Below are positions 20,181 through 29,399 of a stretch of DNA of 30,604 nucleotides, piece by piece. The stretch is from Gnetum montanum. Its lineage: Eukaryota > Streptophyta > Gnetopsida > Gnetales > Gnetaceae. The notes under the pieces are model-generated. The model searched no databases, was not told the DNA's origin, and was given only the letters and a program-made list of their open reading frames with translations. The DNA lies in contig MNCI01008409.1 of the NCBI GenBank assembly GCA_015680685.1, forward strand, positions 108,516 to 139,119, given 5' to 3'. How positions within the stretch are numbered: the stretch's first letter is position 1; every line of letters starts with the position of its first letter. The translations under genes were made by a program, and so were the position numbers.

Positions 20181-22778
20181 AGGATTAGAGAATTTCTTGA
20201 GAAGGTGGCCCATCTTGATCTAGTCAGTAACGGTATGTGTTAACATAACCATATGCATTGAGCTCTGTTTTTGGTTTGAAGGGAGCTTTGAAGCCTTATT
20301 TGATGGAGGAGTGTTTGGAGGCTCAACTGCTTGTGGTTGTGAGAGCTTGTTTGGATTGTTGGTTCTGAAGAAAGGTCTTCTCTTTATACGGTTGTCAGAA
20401 CCAGTAGTGGGTTGAAGGTTTATATCTCTCATAGCATTTTGCTGCTATGGTTGAGTGGGTAGTTCTCCTTGCATTGCTGGAGCCAGTGGTAATGGAGCTA
20501 GTGGTGTAAGAGCGGCAGACGGATTTGGAGGATGGTATGTATGTGGCGTGTCTCTCCCAGGAGAAGGAGTCTTATAATACTCCTAGGCTTGGTAGTGATT
20601 TCGTGGTGTCACATGACCGATAGAGTTAGGTGGAGATATTGGCTACTACACATAGTAGCCATATGGATTTGGTTGACAGTAAAGGTATTGTTGCCTTAGC
20701 GGTGGCATCCCCCATGACTGTGGGTATTGCCACTATTGGTGTTGCTCAATAGGCTATGGTGGAGTTCCACTTGGGTAATACGTTAAGGGTTGGTGAAACT
20801 GCCTTGGGTTATCTTGGGGATTAGGTAACCAACGGGGTGCTTGTCGTTTGTTAAGTCTTGGGTTAAGTGCATACACCCTAGACTCTTGTAGATGTGAGAT
20901 TATTGGACAACATCCCTTAGGATGGTCATATTGGCATATCTCACATCCACTGTCATTGTCTGTGTCAGAATCCACAACCTCTTCAGTGATAGCCATTTTA
21001 CCCTTGCCTTTGTTATATGCATTGACCACTTCTCTCTTCTTCTCTTTATCATAGTCACTAGCTCACTCCTTAGACTCTTCTACAATTTCAAGAACAGTTT
21101 TGAATCTACTATCTAAGGATTCTCACATTTGTTCTACCTTAGCTAACACTTCTATTGTTAATTTTTTCAGCGGCAAGGTTTTCCTATGCATCAACTCTTT
21201 GAGTGGTGACTCTTCCTCCTCTTCACAGAATCTCACTCCCCTTTTTTGGAGGAAAGGGTCGCGGTTGTACTCTTCTGTACTTTCTCTCTTTTGTAGCTCT
21301 CCTTCTTCCTTAGCTACTTGTTCCAGCAATCTATCGCTCTGATCGGACCTAAGCTCAGATAATCTCCCTTGGGCATATGTTCTAAGGGTTCTCCTAGTTT
21401 TGTGCCTAAGTCCATCTACGAGATGGCGTAGTTGATCCTATTGCAAGTAACCATGGCTTGGGCAACGATGTAACAATGTATAATAACGGCCCATGGCAGC
21501 ATCCAAGGCTTGATGAGTTCACTGCTTCCATCCTTGGATTTTTTTTGTAAGTTGGACACTCGAGAGTATGTTTGATACTTATCATTAAACAGTTCTAGCA
21601 TCGTACTCCACCTCCTAATGGTTTTCGATTCTAAGGATCGGTACCAGCTTTCTGCTTCTTTTACTAGTCTCCTTGGAAACAACTTTAATTTTTCCACTCA
21701 TTCTCAATGTTCTATACGGCATAAGAATCGTGAAATGCTTGTAAATGGTTCTGAGGATCAGTGTTGTATCCCCCCCTCAAATCATGGGATATTATTCATG
21801 TCTAGTCTCTTGATCTTCCTATCCTTTTGGTGCCTTGTAGGTATTCTCACAGCCTCCGTAATGTATAACATGCTTCGGGTTGCGAGTAGGGGTTCTTCAT
21901 TGTCATTTCACTCATAGCGTCTATGATGCCTACGCGGTTCCCTACTTTCCCTTCTTTCATGCTTTGGTTCTCTTGAGTGCCCTCATCCTCGCTCTCGACT
22001 CTCTTGTCGAGGTCTCTCATTTTGCTTACCCTTATCCTCATGGTTAGGCTCCTTATGACTGCATCCTGATGTTGAAGGAGAGGGCGAATGTAATGATGAA
22101 GGGGAAGAAGAAGGAGAACCATCACCATGATGATGTTTCCTAACTTCTCTTCGATGGTCCCTACTCTGATTGTGATGACGATCAGAATGCTCACCTTTTT
22201 CATGTGTTTGTGTTCCCTTGTTGAACACTTGGTGTTCATGGGGATCGGAACCAGGGTTGTGAATTGTGGAGTGTAGGTTCTGATACAACACCTCCTAACC
22301 ATCATTAGGAGGGGGAACATCATTTTGTGGAGAACCTATGAAAATAGGTTCACCACCCTCGATTTCGTTTAAGACGGGTGAAGCATTACCGAGGCCTTTG
22401 CCCTTCAACGATGTGTGGTAACTCTCCTACCGTGAGTCCCGTTGATGTTGTGCTTCTGTGGGATGGTAGTCCCTTGCATTGTAATCTCATGCAACATACT
22501 CAACATATAATTGTGACATGCCTATTCATGCAAGGGCACAAAGGAGCATGTTGGGGGCTACTCTGTCTGGAGGCAACACTATGTTACCTTCCAAGTCTCT
22601 CCAAAGTAGTTTTTTGTCTTGATGGAAGACAAAGGTAAAGTTGGTTCATCATGATGAATATATATACCACACTGAATTGTTAAGGAACTAGCGGATTTTG
22701 GTTATGTGTGTTGTGCCGCCGACTGTCTATAATGTTGTTCCTAGGTGGTGAAGTGCTTTTGTTCGAAGAAGAAGACAT
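20181..22778 (-). pseudogene. Element 2 gag (capsid/nucleocapsid), decayed
   Basis: The probable start is ATG at 22778 (MSSSSNKSTSPPRNN), after the leader. Stops follow soon. A serine/proline-rich linker (GDGSPSSSPSSLHSPSPS) lies near 22130-22070. The gag core is open at 21697-21416 with KLKLFPRRLVKEAESWYRSL and WSTMLELFNDKYQTYSRVS (family LFPRSL...A..WY and W..L...F...Y). Near 21300 lies LEQVAKEEGELQKRES, and near 21180 MHRKTLPLKKL. The zinc knuckle at 20945-20907 reads CEICQYDHPKGCC, spacing C-x2-C-x3-H-x4-C, which I recall as usual for plant Athila/Tat gags. A proline- and glutamine-rich tail (RQAPRWLPNPQDNPRQFHQP) follows to about 20760, then a tail with NNPNKLSQPQ. Several frameshifts break the frame. 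Confidence 0.85.
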
Positions 22779-22906
22779 TTTTTTTCTTATTCGGTGTGCT
22801 AATTAACCATTATATTATTTTTCTTTTGATTAATCCTAAGAGTTTGTTTAAGCTCCCAATGATGTGAATGATTTCCTATGTTCTAAGTAGTGCACAAACA
22901 ACTAAG
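22779..22906 (-). other. Element 2 untranslated leader
   Basis: Leader between the primer binding site and the gag start. It ends in a purine run (AAGAAAAAAA) directly before the ATG at 22778. Confidence 0.6.
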
Positions 22907-22924
22907 TCCCTGGTAACGGTGCCA
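22907..22924 (-). other. Primer binding site, tRNA-Asp type (element 2)
   Basis: On the minus strand TGGCACCGTTACCAGGGA lies one base inside the 5' LTR. It differs from the expected tRNA-Asp complement, TGGCGCCGTTGCCGGGGA, at three positions, all G-to-A. Confidence 0.88.
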
Positions 22925-23634
22925 ATGAGGAGTGGCGAGGTACCCCTACACTCAACCATACGAATACAAGTGTTACATGCGTGATCTGGTCGAACTCCAA
23001 GGACTAAGTGCTTATGCGCCCTAATGGAAAACTTAAGGTTAATCAATCATTGTATTCCCAAACTTACTTTTATTATCACAGTTGTATGGTTAAGTAAGTA
23101 TGAGGTATGTGATTTTTATGTCTTTTCTATTTTTAACGCCTATGCTAATGAAGGAAAGGGTGAAGAGACTAAGTGACTAACTTTCACTAACTAAGTTCTA
23201 ATTGCCCTAGCACTAGTATCCATTCCCACTTGCTTCATACACCCTAAACCAATGCAACGCTGCTGGGATTAGCAAACACTATTCATTACTGGGTTACCAA
23301 GCCTTGCACATGTGCTCGAAGCGGTTGTACTGAATGCACTTAACTAGGAGAGTTGAGCGTTGAGAGAGATTTAATTATCTAGGAAAATAGTTAAACATTT
23401 AATAGTAATTAAATCCTATTTAGCTTAGCCCATGCACTGCAAGGTTTATCAGAAAGTTTGTCTTTATTTCCGTATACAAATGTGTGCTCAGGTACAATTT
23501 GCTTGAATAAAGATTCGTTCACTTTGAGACTGCTATTGCCGGCACATGGAAATTATTCTATCTTTGGAATGGTAAAATTGCTAGAGTTTAGCTAAGGGTC
23601 TAGATCTAGATTATGAAACAAGGGAAAGCTACCT

Positions 23635-23644
23635 TTTATTTATA
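23635..23644 (-). promoter_or_regulatory. Putative TATA box of the element 2 LTR promoter
   Basis: TATAAATAAA on the minus strand, about 85 bp into the LTR. The 3' LTR has TATAAATAAG at the matching place (17492-17501). This fits a U3 core promoter. Confidence 0.6.
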
Positions 23645-23654
23645 GAATTGGTGA

Positions 23655-23727
23655 TGGGCTATGATATCGCGTACGCAATATCGCAGGGGTCGATGCGATA
23701 TCGCGTATGTGATATCGTGGCTCATCA
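23655..23727. repeat. GATATC-rich inverted motifs at the element 2 LTR 5' end
   Basis: Several copies of a GATATC-centred palindrome (ATGATATCGCG, CGCAATATCGC, GCGATATCGCG, GTGATATCGTGG) are packed into 70 bp. The partner LTR has the same layout with CpG positions converted to TpG or CpA and one copy shortened. Element 1 has comparable palindromes in its LTR start. Confidence 0.7.
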
Positions 23728-23732
23728 GTGAT
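23728..23732. repeat. Target-site duplication GTGAT, right copy (element 2)
   Basis: Exact repeat of 16814-16818. After it the element 1 LTR resumes with TAAACTTACAAAACATAAAATG-type sequence also found at about 8313 (TTAAACTTACAAAAC). Confidence 0.95.
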
Positions 23733-23964
23733 TAAACTTACAAAACATAAAATGATAAAAGTCATGTGCCTTAATTACACTTAAACCATGTCCTTAAGCT
23801 TCACAAGTGTAGTTGGGAAGACAAGGAATGTTCTCAACAGCCATCTCACTTCCTATAGGAACTAGTGCACTAGAGAACTAGAGGTCCACGGAATTCAACC
23901 AGATCGCACGTGAACATCTTAATGATTCGTATGGTTGGGCATTGGAGTAGCTCGCCACTCATTA
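23733..23964 (+). repeat. 3' LTR of element 1, second part
   Basis: Continues the LTR interrupted at 16818, running parallel to 8314-8545 of the 5' LTR. Shared blocks include ACAAAACATAAAATGATAAA, CTTAAGCTTCACAAGTGTAG and GATTCGTATGGTT. It ends CACTCATTA, with one base changed from the expected CATCA. Confidence 0.92.
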
Positions 23965-23969
23965 GCATG
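23965..23969. repeat. Target-site duplication GCATG, right copy (element 1)
   Basis: Exact repeat of 7661-7665 at the other end of element 1. Copia coding sequence resumes directly after it. Confidence 0.93.
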
Positions 23970-24260
23970 CTATAAGAAACATCTACAAATTTCTTGTATT
24001 ATACCATTTTCCCTTTGAACCACTCAATTACTTTTTGGTTCATACCCACATGTAGTTTACTTTGAGATATCATCATTTTTATAAAATTTATTAGAATTTC
24101 TCATGTATAGATTCACATTCTATATCACTTGTTATGAATTTGAGTTTTTTAGCCAAGCCTATTCTCTATTAATTTCTTGAAATTTTGAAAGACCCCAAAA
24201 AATTTATCTTTGGAATTGTAACACTTAATGTCTCTAACCCATTGTTTATAATTAATTACC
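23970..24260 (-). pseudogene. Copia integrase, core part
   Basis: The minus strand encodes SKDKFFGVFQNFKKLIENR (family KSEVF..F..FK.LVEN), near 24235-24170. Then, with frameshifts, KFITSDIECES (family LRSDNGGEF, with the catalytic Asp kept) and near 24000 RENGIIQEICRCFL (family RKNRTI.EMAR.ML). The next codons would be at 7665, and the frame passes the element 1 junction unbroken. On the other side, the start of the core (DDYSR-TWVYFL) is found only at about 28600. Confidence 0.8.
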
Positions 24261-25084
24261 TTTTGATCATTTTTGGCTTGGCTTATATCCTTATTATCTT
24301 TCTAAAACTTCTTAAGGGTTTGATCTCATGACCTTCCAAGTATTTTTTTAATTGAATAATATGATTTTTAGAATCTTTAATACTCTTTTATTAAAACTTA
24401 TCTTTTTATAATTTTTGGTAATTCTATATAAAAATATTCTTCTTTTAAATTCTCACTTTTAGTAAAAGCTATCATTTTTGATAAATATGTTTATTAATCT
24501 TTTTAAATTAGATGTTACTACTGTTTAGTGTTTTTTTTGCTAAGAATATATTGATAGGATTGTGGCACATGTTGTGAACTAGCAGTTGGATATTTTTAGA
24601 AAATACCATTTTTTTATAAAAACTTGATCAAGCTTTATTCCATTTCTTTTGTTATGTGGACTAGAACTTTTATATTAATTATTGGACTCTTGGTGGACTT
24701 TCTTAACTATTGTGGTATCAATCATAAAGATATTCCACTGTAAATCATTGTTAGTATGTTGGATAAGAAACTTAGAATTTTGTATTAAATAAAGAACCTA
24801 TGTTTCTCATGCATCCATTGTCTATTCTCATTGGTCATCTATCTTGTTGGTGATTCCAAATCTATTGATACTCTAGTAGATTCAAACTTCTTGTTGTAGA
24901 TCTCTCGATTTGTGAAGGTAGAGAAACTGTAACCAAGCTTATTTTCTTCCTATAATTTCATGTATTGCCTTATTAATAGCTGTAAAATTTATTTTTTATG
25001 TATATCAATATTTTTTCATGTTTCTACTACAATTTTGGTTCATTCTAAGCTCTTTACTCTAGTCGTTTGCATGCTTTTTGATGC

Positions 25085-25435
25085 ATCTTTGGTGGCATTT
25101 CTCACTACCATGACTTGTGGTGAAGGCATTGGTGAAGATCATGAGTTGTGATGAGGTCATGGTCCACAACCATGACTGAATGAAGGATCATGGTATAGAC
25201 CATAACTAAACAATGGATCATGGTGTTTTAGGTTATCAAAATGTTATGAGTTATGGTATTCACCACAAATTGTGGTAAGGTCGTGGTCTAGATCATGACC
25301 TAATCATAACTCATGGTTTGGTAGAAATGCACAATGGTGAATTTTATGAGTTATGGTCTACACTATGACCTAACCATGATTTGTCGTCAATTTTCCACTA
25401 GTATACCATGTGTCATGGTCAACTCATGGTTATCA
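25085..25435. repeat. Cluster of short inverted motifs (TCATGGT / ACCATGA)
   Basis: More than a dozen copies of TCATGGT, TTATGGT or GTGGT and their complements ACCATGA and ACCATAA occur in 350 bp, often as close pairs such as GGTCATGGTCCACAACCATGACT (25157-25179; each half under ten bases). GTCTA and TGACCTAA spacers recur. Density and pairing exceed what base composition suggests. Confidence 0.6.
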
Positions 25436-25536
25436 TATTTTACCTATTTTTTATTGTTCTTGCATCCTTCAAATCATTTTTGATCTTTAGTGTCTTGTAT
25501 TATATATTTCAATCTTCTGATAATGCTTTTAATAAG

Positions 25537-25616
25537 ATCAATTAGTAGGCATTATGGGGATTCAAGTTTGGCATTTGGAACTTGACCCACATCACCTATG
25601 ATTGTACCTTATGTGT
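25537..25616. repeat. Direct repeat of about 80 bp, first copy
   Basis: Shares AATT(A/G)GTAG, ATTATGGGG/ATTGTGGGG, TTTGG and ATCACCTAT(G/T)ATTG with 27670-27745, in the same order and orientation. The two flank the 220-bp array. Confidence 0.5.
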
Positions 25617-26159
25617 ATATGGAAATGTTCTTCATACTCCTACAAGAACACCTCCATGAACTAAGTGTGGAAATACTTACCACATAACTTTAAATGTTCT
25701 TTAAATTGATGTAACTCTTGATATATCAATGATTATAAAATGAAGGGGTATGAAACCTCCCATCTAATAAAGACTAACTACACATACATAGAAATGTTAG
25801 GGGAACAATAAATAAGTAAGGGTTTAATGTTAAAAAATAGCTAAGTGATCACTAACATTGGATTTGAAAAATTCTAACTCTAAAATATTATGCAAAAGCA
25901 TAAAAATTATATCTTTGGAAGTGACACTAAAGATATAGAAGATGGTCATGGAGCATGCAGGTGCTATGATGGTGGTAGGCACTCATGCTCTTACTTTCCT
26001 AAAATCTGACAAGTACTCTCAAATATTAAGAAACTAACCCTAGAATTTTTGTTTTGAATTTCAAATTAGGATTAGTAAAATTAATCTTAGAGTTGTGTTT
26101 AGTTCATCCAAGGTTTGTCTATAGTTCAAAAATAGTAGGTTTTGACCATTAACTTTGAT

Positions 26160-27290
26160 GATGCTTGAACTTGGAAGATGCGATAGTAATGTTGATGTTG
26201 ACATTGAAATTAGCATCAATGTCACCAACACCTTGGCAAATTTTCAAATTTTCATCCAAGTGCTGGTTATAAGCCTTCGGGAACTCATTTGACCTTCAAA
26301 TTGAGGTCAAAACATGCCAAAATAATGCTAAGAAGTCTGCAAAGTAAGGAGAATGTGCTAAATGCAGAGCTTAAATGTTGAGGATTAGATGATTCAAGAA
26401 CTAATAGTGCTAATGCTAATGTTGATGTTGACAACAACTTGAACATTAACCATACTTGGTGAAATTTTTGATATTTTGCCAAAGTTAGAATTTTTTGCTC
26501 CCAAGACCTTGTTTCACTTTTGAATTGATGTTGAATGCTACTGAGACACTTAAGAAGCTTGGAGAAGAGGTTTTATGTTGATGGTAAGGCAAATTATGTT
26601 AAATAAAAATGCTAGAAGTGGTCATGTTAATGCTAATGTTGATGCTAAAATTGACTTTTTTTCCAAGTTGTAGTTTTTGGACTCTTGGAACTTTGTTCAA
26701 TCACCAAACTAATGTTAAAGGCTACATAGGAATACTACCAAATGCTAATTTGAATGATGCGAGATTCAATGATGTTGATGCTAACATTAACTTCAACATC
26801 AATATTAGAGTTAGAAAAATTTTCAACAATTTTCTAGGCTAAGCATTCTCACTTTCAAGATGTTGAAACTAACTCTAGAATAAGTCAAAATAATGATTTT
26901 AAAGTGTTAAGAGGCTTGTAAACCTATGAAATGCTACAAATTAGGAGTGTAAAGTGAATTGGAGGTTTTTTTAAAGATGTTGAGGCAAGTTCCAAACTTA
27001 TCAATGCTTAAAACTTAGAAAGTATGTTTCTTTTCTATGTCTTAAAAGAACCTACCAAAAATGTTTCAATTTTAGAAGACTGAAATGCTGAAACTACTAT
27101 TAATGGGTTATCTAAGTTCTAGGAACTCATGGTGCATGTTGGAATGTAGTTTTGAAGAGATTTAAAGGTGCTAAAAATGATGTTTTTAGTACTAACACTA
27201 ACATTATTTTTGGCATTAGTGGCACTGTCATCCATACTTAGAAAAGTTTTTGACATTATTCTGAAATTTTTAAAAATCACTAAAATTAGA
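26160..27290. repeat. Decayed tandem array, units about 185-230 bp, with hexamer sub-repeats
   Basis: A composite motif of AATGCTAATGTTGATG-type hexamers recurs near 26183, 26410, 26630 and 26770, with a relic near 27190. A second landmark (GAACTCATTTGACC, then GACCTTGTTTCAC, GGAACTTTGTTCAA, GGAACTCATGGTGC) recurs near 26280, 26505, 26688 and 27122. A third (CATACTTGGTGAAATTTTTGA) at about 26450 matches CATACTTAGAAAAGTTTTTGA at 27232. Order of landmarks is kept, so these are diverged tandem units. The hexamers GATGTT, GATGCT and AATGCT form an internal short-period repeat. Confidence 0.65.
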
Positions 27291-27669
27291 GTAAAGATGT
27301 TGGGATATGACCCTTAATGATCCCTAAAGGTCTCCAAAGGATGAAATGGTATCTTATAAAGCTAAAGTTATGGTGTTTTATCCTATCGTGTCAAAGGAAG
27401 ATTGAATTGGAATCCATATCACCTTGAACACTTAGAAAAATTTTGATTTTAGAATTTTTTTAAGGTCACCATGAATGAAGTCCATAAGTTGGATTATGAA
27501 CTTAAATAGTTCCTAGTCACCTCTAAGAGCTCAGAATATGCCTCATGATGATGTATTTGGGGGCTTTGATGCTCAAACTTGCATAGAACAATGTCAAGAT
27601 GATACTTAATCGTAATACCTAGTGAGTTAAAAAGGTGGGCATAACACTTTTGGTAGCTAGGTCTACATG

Positions 27670-27745
27670 TTAATTGGTAGAAATTGTGGGGGATAGTTTT
27701 GGATACTGTACTTTATCCCTATCACCTATTATTGCACATAGGTTG
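27670..27745. repeat. Direct repeat of about 80 bp, second copy
   Basis: Partner of 25537-25616, about 2.13 kb away in the same orientation. It contains GTGGGGGATAG, which resembles a polypurine tract, but no LTR boundary could be confirmed. Confidence 0.5.
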
Positions 27746-28569
27746 TGACAATGGGCAAGCATTATGGTGGAATCATTAGTCAATTAGTATCTACTCATGT
27801 TACTTGTGATTGTCAAGTGGCTATTTTCTTTATACAAAAGAATAGGGTAGGTAAATCCCATGATATTGTTCTAGAATCTCATTATCCAAGATTAGGTGAG
27901 GTCTAGTTAACCAATCCTTAAGAAGGTTTGATAACAACATCTAAGATAGGTAAGACCTTTGTGAACCAAGAACCCTTAAAAATGATAAATTTCTAATGCA
28001 TTTTCAATTTACCTGTTTCTTTAGATTTTGTGGATATCATGATTATAGTTTTGATTATATTTATGACTTGTATCTCATAAATATTGAGATGGTTTCATCT
28101 GCATCATGAACTTCATCCATTATATTTTTCTAGGTACCCCATGATGAATGGCTCTACTAGAAGGTTTCTACTCCTTCTTGCATGTTTGAATGCAAATCTG
28201 AGTGGTAGAAGCTAGGAGCCTACTGGTGATGGAGTTGATTAATGAAGTTTTCTTCTTGTCTTTAGTTTTATCTCTCCTTTGGGATTATGTTTTGATTAGA
28301 ATTACATATTTTAGCTCATGTAATGATGGTTCCTATCAACTCTCTTTTAAGACTATGGATTTTTCATGTTATGAGATACAATTGTGAATTATGGATTATG
28401 GATGTACTACTTTTAAGTGCTTTGATGTGTATTTCAAATTTACGATGCATTTTAGTAAGTTTTTGTAATGCTTATGGTAATTATTTCTTTTAGGTTAAAA
28501 GATTTATGACATCACATGTCCATGTAATAAGTTACAAATTATCATTTGTGGTTTATTTGAAGTTTAATT

Positions 28570-28950
28570 TTTTGTGTATAAGAAGAATAAAGGATGTAGG
28601 TCCAAGAGTACCTAGATAAATTATCAATAAGGACCAACAAAAATATTTATCTTCTTATGAAATATAATGGGCATTGAGCCCAAAATATCAATGTGAATTA
28701 GCTCCAATGCTTTGGTCCTTCTGTCACTTAAGTTAAAAATTAAAAGTACCTTTTATTTTCCTCTTTTGATAGATTTTATAAATCTCTTGAGGTGCTTCAT
28801 GAGACTTGACTCCAATGGCTTTTTAATTTTTGATGAGCTTGAAAATGTTGAAGTAGGAGATATGACCAAGCCTCCAACGATACAATCTTATTATGTTATG
28901 CTTTGAGAGATCTTGACTAGAGCTCACATGAGTAGAGTGCATTGATCCAA
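28570..28950 (-). pseudogene. Copia integrase, N-terminal zinc domain and start of core
   Basis: The GAG-pre-integrase and integrase start of a copia polyprotein. The minus strand reads WRLGHISYFNIFKLIKN (family W H.RLGH....L..L), then SHEAPQEIYKIYQK where the family has C-x2-C followed by KGK. Both zinc-binding Cys codons are Tyr here (28778-28780 and 28769-28771), each by G-to-A. ALELIHIDILGSMP follows (family LELIH.DLCGP) with the first catalytic Asp kept at 28687-28689. Next is LIDNLSRYSWTYIL (family VDD.SR..WVYFL), near 28625-28590. Similarity ends there and resumes at 24250. Confidence 0.85.
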
Positions 28951-28989
28951 AATAATAAACCTAATTTTCCAAAATAGGAATATTTTTAA

Positions 28990-29300
28990 CTAGATAATGA
29001 CTATTTGAGATGATACATTCATCATTCTCAAAGATACTTTTGTTCCATTTCCTTAATGTTTGATCAAGTGAAAGGAGCGAATTAGATGATTGAGGTATAG
29101 CGAATACATCATGTACTTGGATGGGTTGACCATGATGAAGAATAATTTGATACCTACCAATGCCTTCAATCTTTAAATAAGCTCCATTACCAAATTTAAC
29201 TTACCCAAGACTCTTATAATTCTTTAACTCTTTGAAACAATCTTTATGAGGAGTCATGTAATTACTACATTTACTATGAATTATTCATGTAGAATGATTG
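28990..29300 (-). pseudogene. Copia protease, catalytic triplet lost
   Basis: Aspartic protease of the copia Gag-Pol. The minus strand has CSNYMTPHKDCFKELK preceded by HSK at 29270-29278, where the family has DSG-CS-HM. The catalytic Asp (GAT to CAT) and Gly (to Lys) are replaced. It continues with SLGKVKFGN-like coding (one stop), then YLKIEGIGRYQI and VHDVFAIPQSSNSLLSL (family I.G.G......L..V.YVP....NL.S). Then come the codons leading to the zinc domain at 28950. Frameshifts are present, but the motif order is clear. Confidence 0.8.
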
Positions 29301-29399
29301 AATTTTCTAGTCATGTAGAAAGTAGCATTATTAGTGTTAGAGCCATCACTTTCTTGGCTCCCTTTATCATGGGCTGATAAAGAATCTCCTTTGTGTTGT

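Larger units (their letters stand above)
16819..23727 (-). mobile_element. Element 2: related Ty3-type LTR retrotransposon with pol deletion, minus strand
   Basis: A 6.9-kb element in reverse orientation inside the 3' LTR of element 1. It has two LTRs (22926-23727 is its 5' LTR, 16819-17570 its 3' LTR), a tRNA-Asp primer site, gag, protease and a polypurine tract. Reverse transcriptase, RNase H and nearly all of integrase are absent: sequence homologous to the post-protease linker runs almost directly into the end of integrase and the GGGGGAGATGGCCACC marker. LTRs agree at roughly 90 percent by eye over a 240-bp sample, closer than those of element 1, as expected for the later insertion. It would have depended on another element for replication. 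Confidence 0.92.
22926..23727 (-). repeat. 5' LTR of element 2
   Basis: In plus orientation it starts TGAGGAGTGGCGAGG and ends ATCGTGGCTCATCA. It is longer than its partner at 16819-17570 and keeps more CpG sites. The TATA sequence TATAAATAAA is on the minus strand at 23644-23635. Read on the minus strand, its last 90 bp are homologous to the LTR end of element 1. Confidence 0.92.
7666..23964 (+). mobile_element. Element 1: Ty3-type (Athila/Tat-like) LTR retrotransposon, plus strand
   Basis: It contains a 5' LTR (7666-8545), tRNA-Asp-type primer binding site, gag, protease, reverse transcriptase, RNase H, integrase, a non-coding 3' region, a polypurine tract and a 3' LTR. The 3' LTR is split by element 2 into 16194-16818 and 23733-23964. 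Without the nested element and its duplicated 5 bp, the element is about 9.4 kb. Domain order protease-RT-RNase H-integrase identifies the Ty3 superfamily. Lack of a chromodomain, a tRNA-Asp primer and integrase and protease motifs point to the Athila/Tat group. LTRs share roughly 85 percent of bases by eye over the last 230 bp, so the insertion is old. All reading frames are broken. Confidence 0.92.
24261..28565. other. Unidentified insertion of about 4.3 kb splitting the copia integrase
   Basis: Copia coding sequence stops near 24250 and resumes near 28570 at the matching point of integrase, so foreign DNA lies between. Borders are uncertain by some tens of bases, and no clear target duplication was found. 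No protein domain was recognised on either strand. Contents: T-rich DNA (24261-25080), a cluster of CATGGT/ACCATG motifs (25085-25435), a decayed array of about 220-bp units (26160-27290), and two related segments of about 80 bp (25537-25616 and 27670-27745). The open frames at 24960-25151, 26609-26842 and 28202-28387 have no resemblance to known proteins. A worn non-autonomous element is likely but not shown. Confidence 0.6.

Noticed and set aside
21847-22323. Minus-strand open frame of 158 codons, the longest in the window
   Set aside because: The serine/proline-rich gag linker is encoded in the overlapping frame (22291-21983), as the comparison with element 1 shows. The longer frame is a by-product.
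25085-25435. CRISPR-like or bacterial repeat array
   Set aside because: Motifs are irregularly spaced and inverted, with no constant spacer length. The setting is a plant-type nuclear genome.
26609-26842. Open frame with repeated Leu-Met and Asn-Ile runs
   Set aside because: It is a translation of the GATGCT/AATGTT hexamers of the tandem array, not a gene.
24215-28545. Inverted similarity AATTGTAACACTTAATG versus AATTTGTAACTTATTACATG as terminal inverted repeats
   Set aside because: It is too short and too AT-rich to separate from chance, and no target duplication lies outside it.
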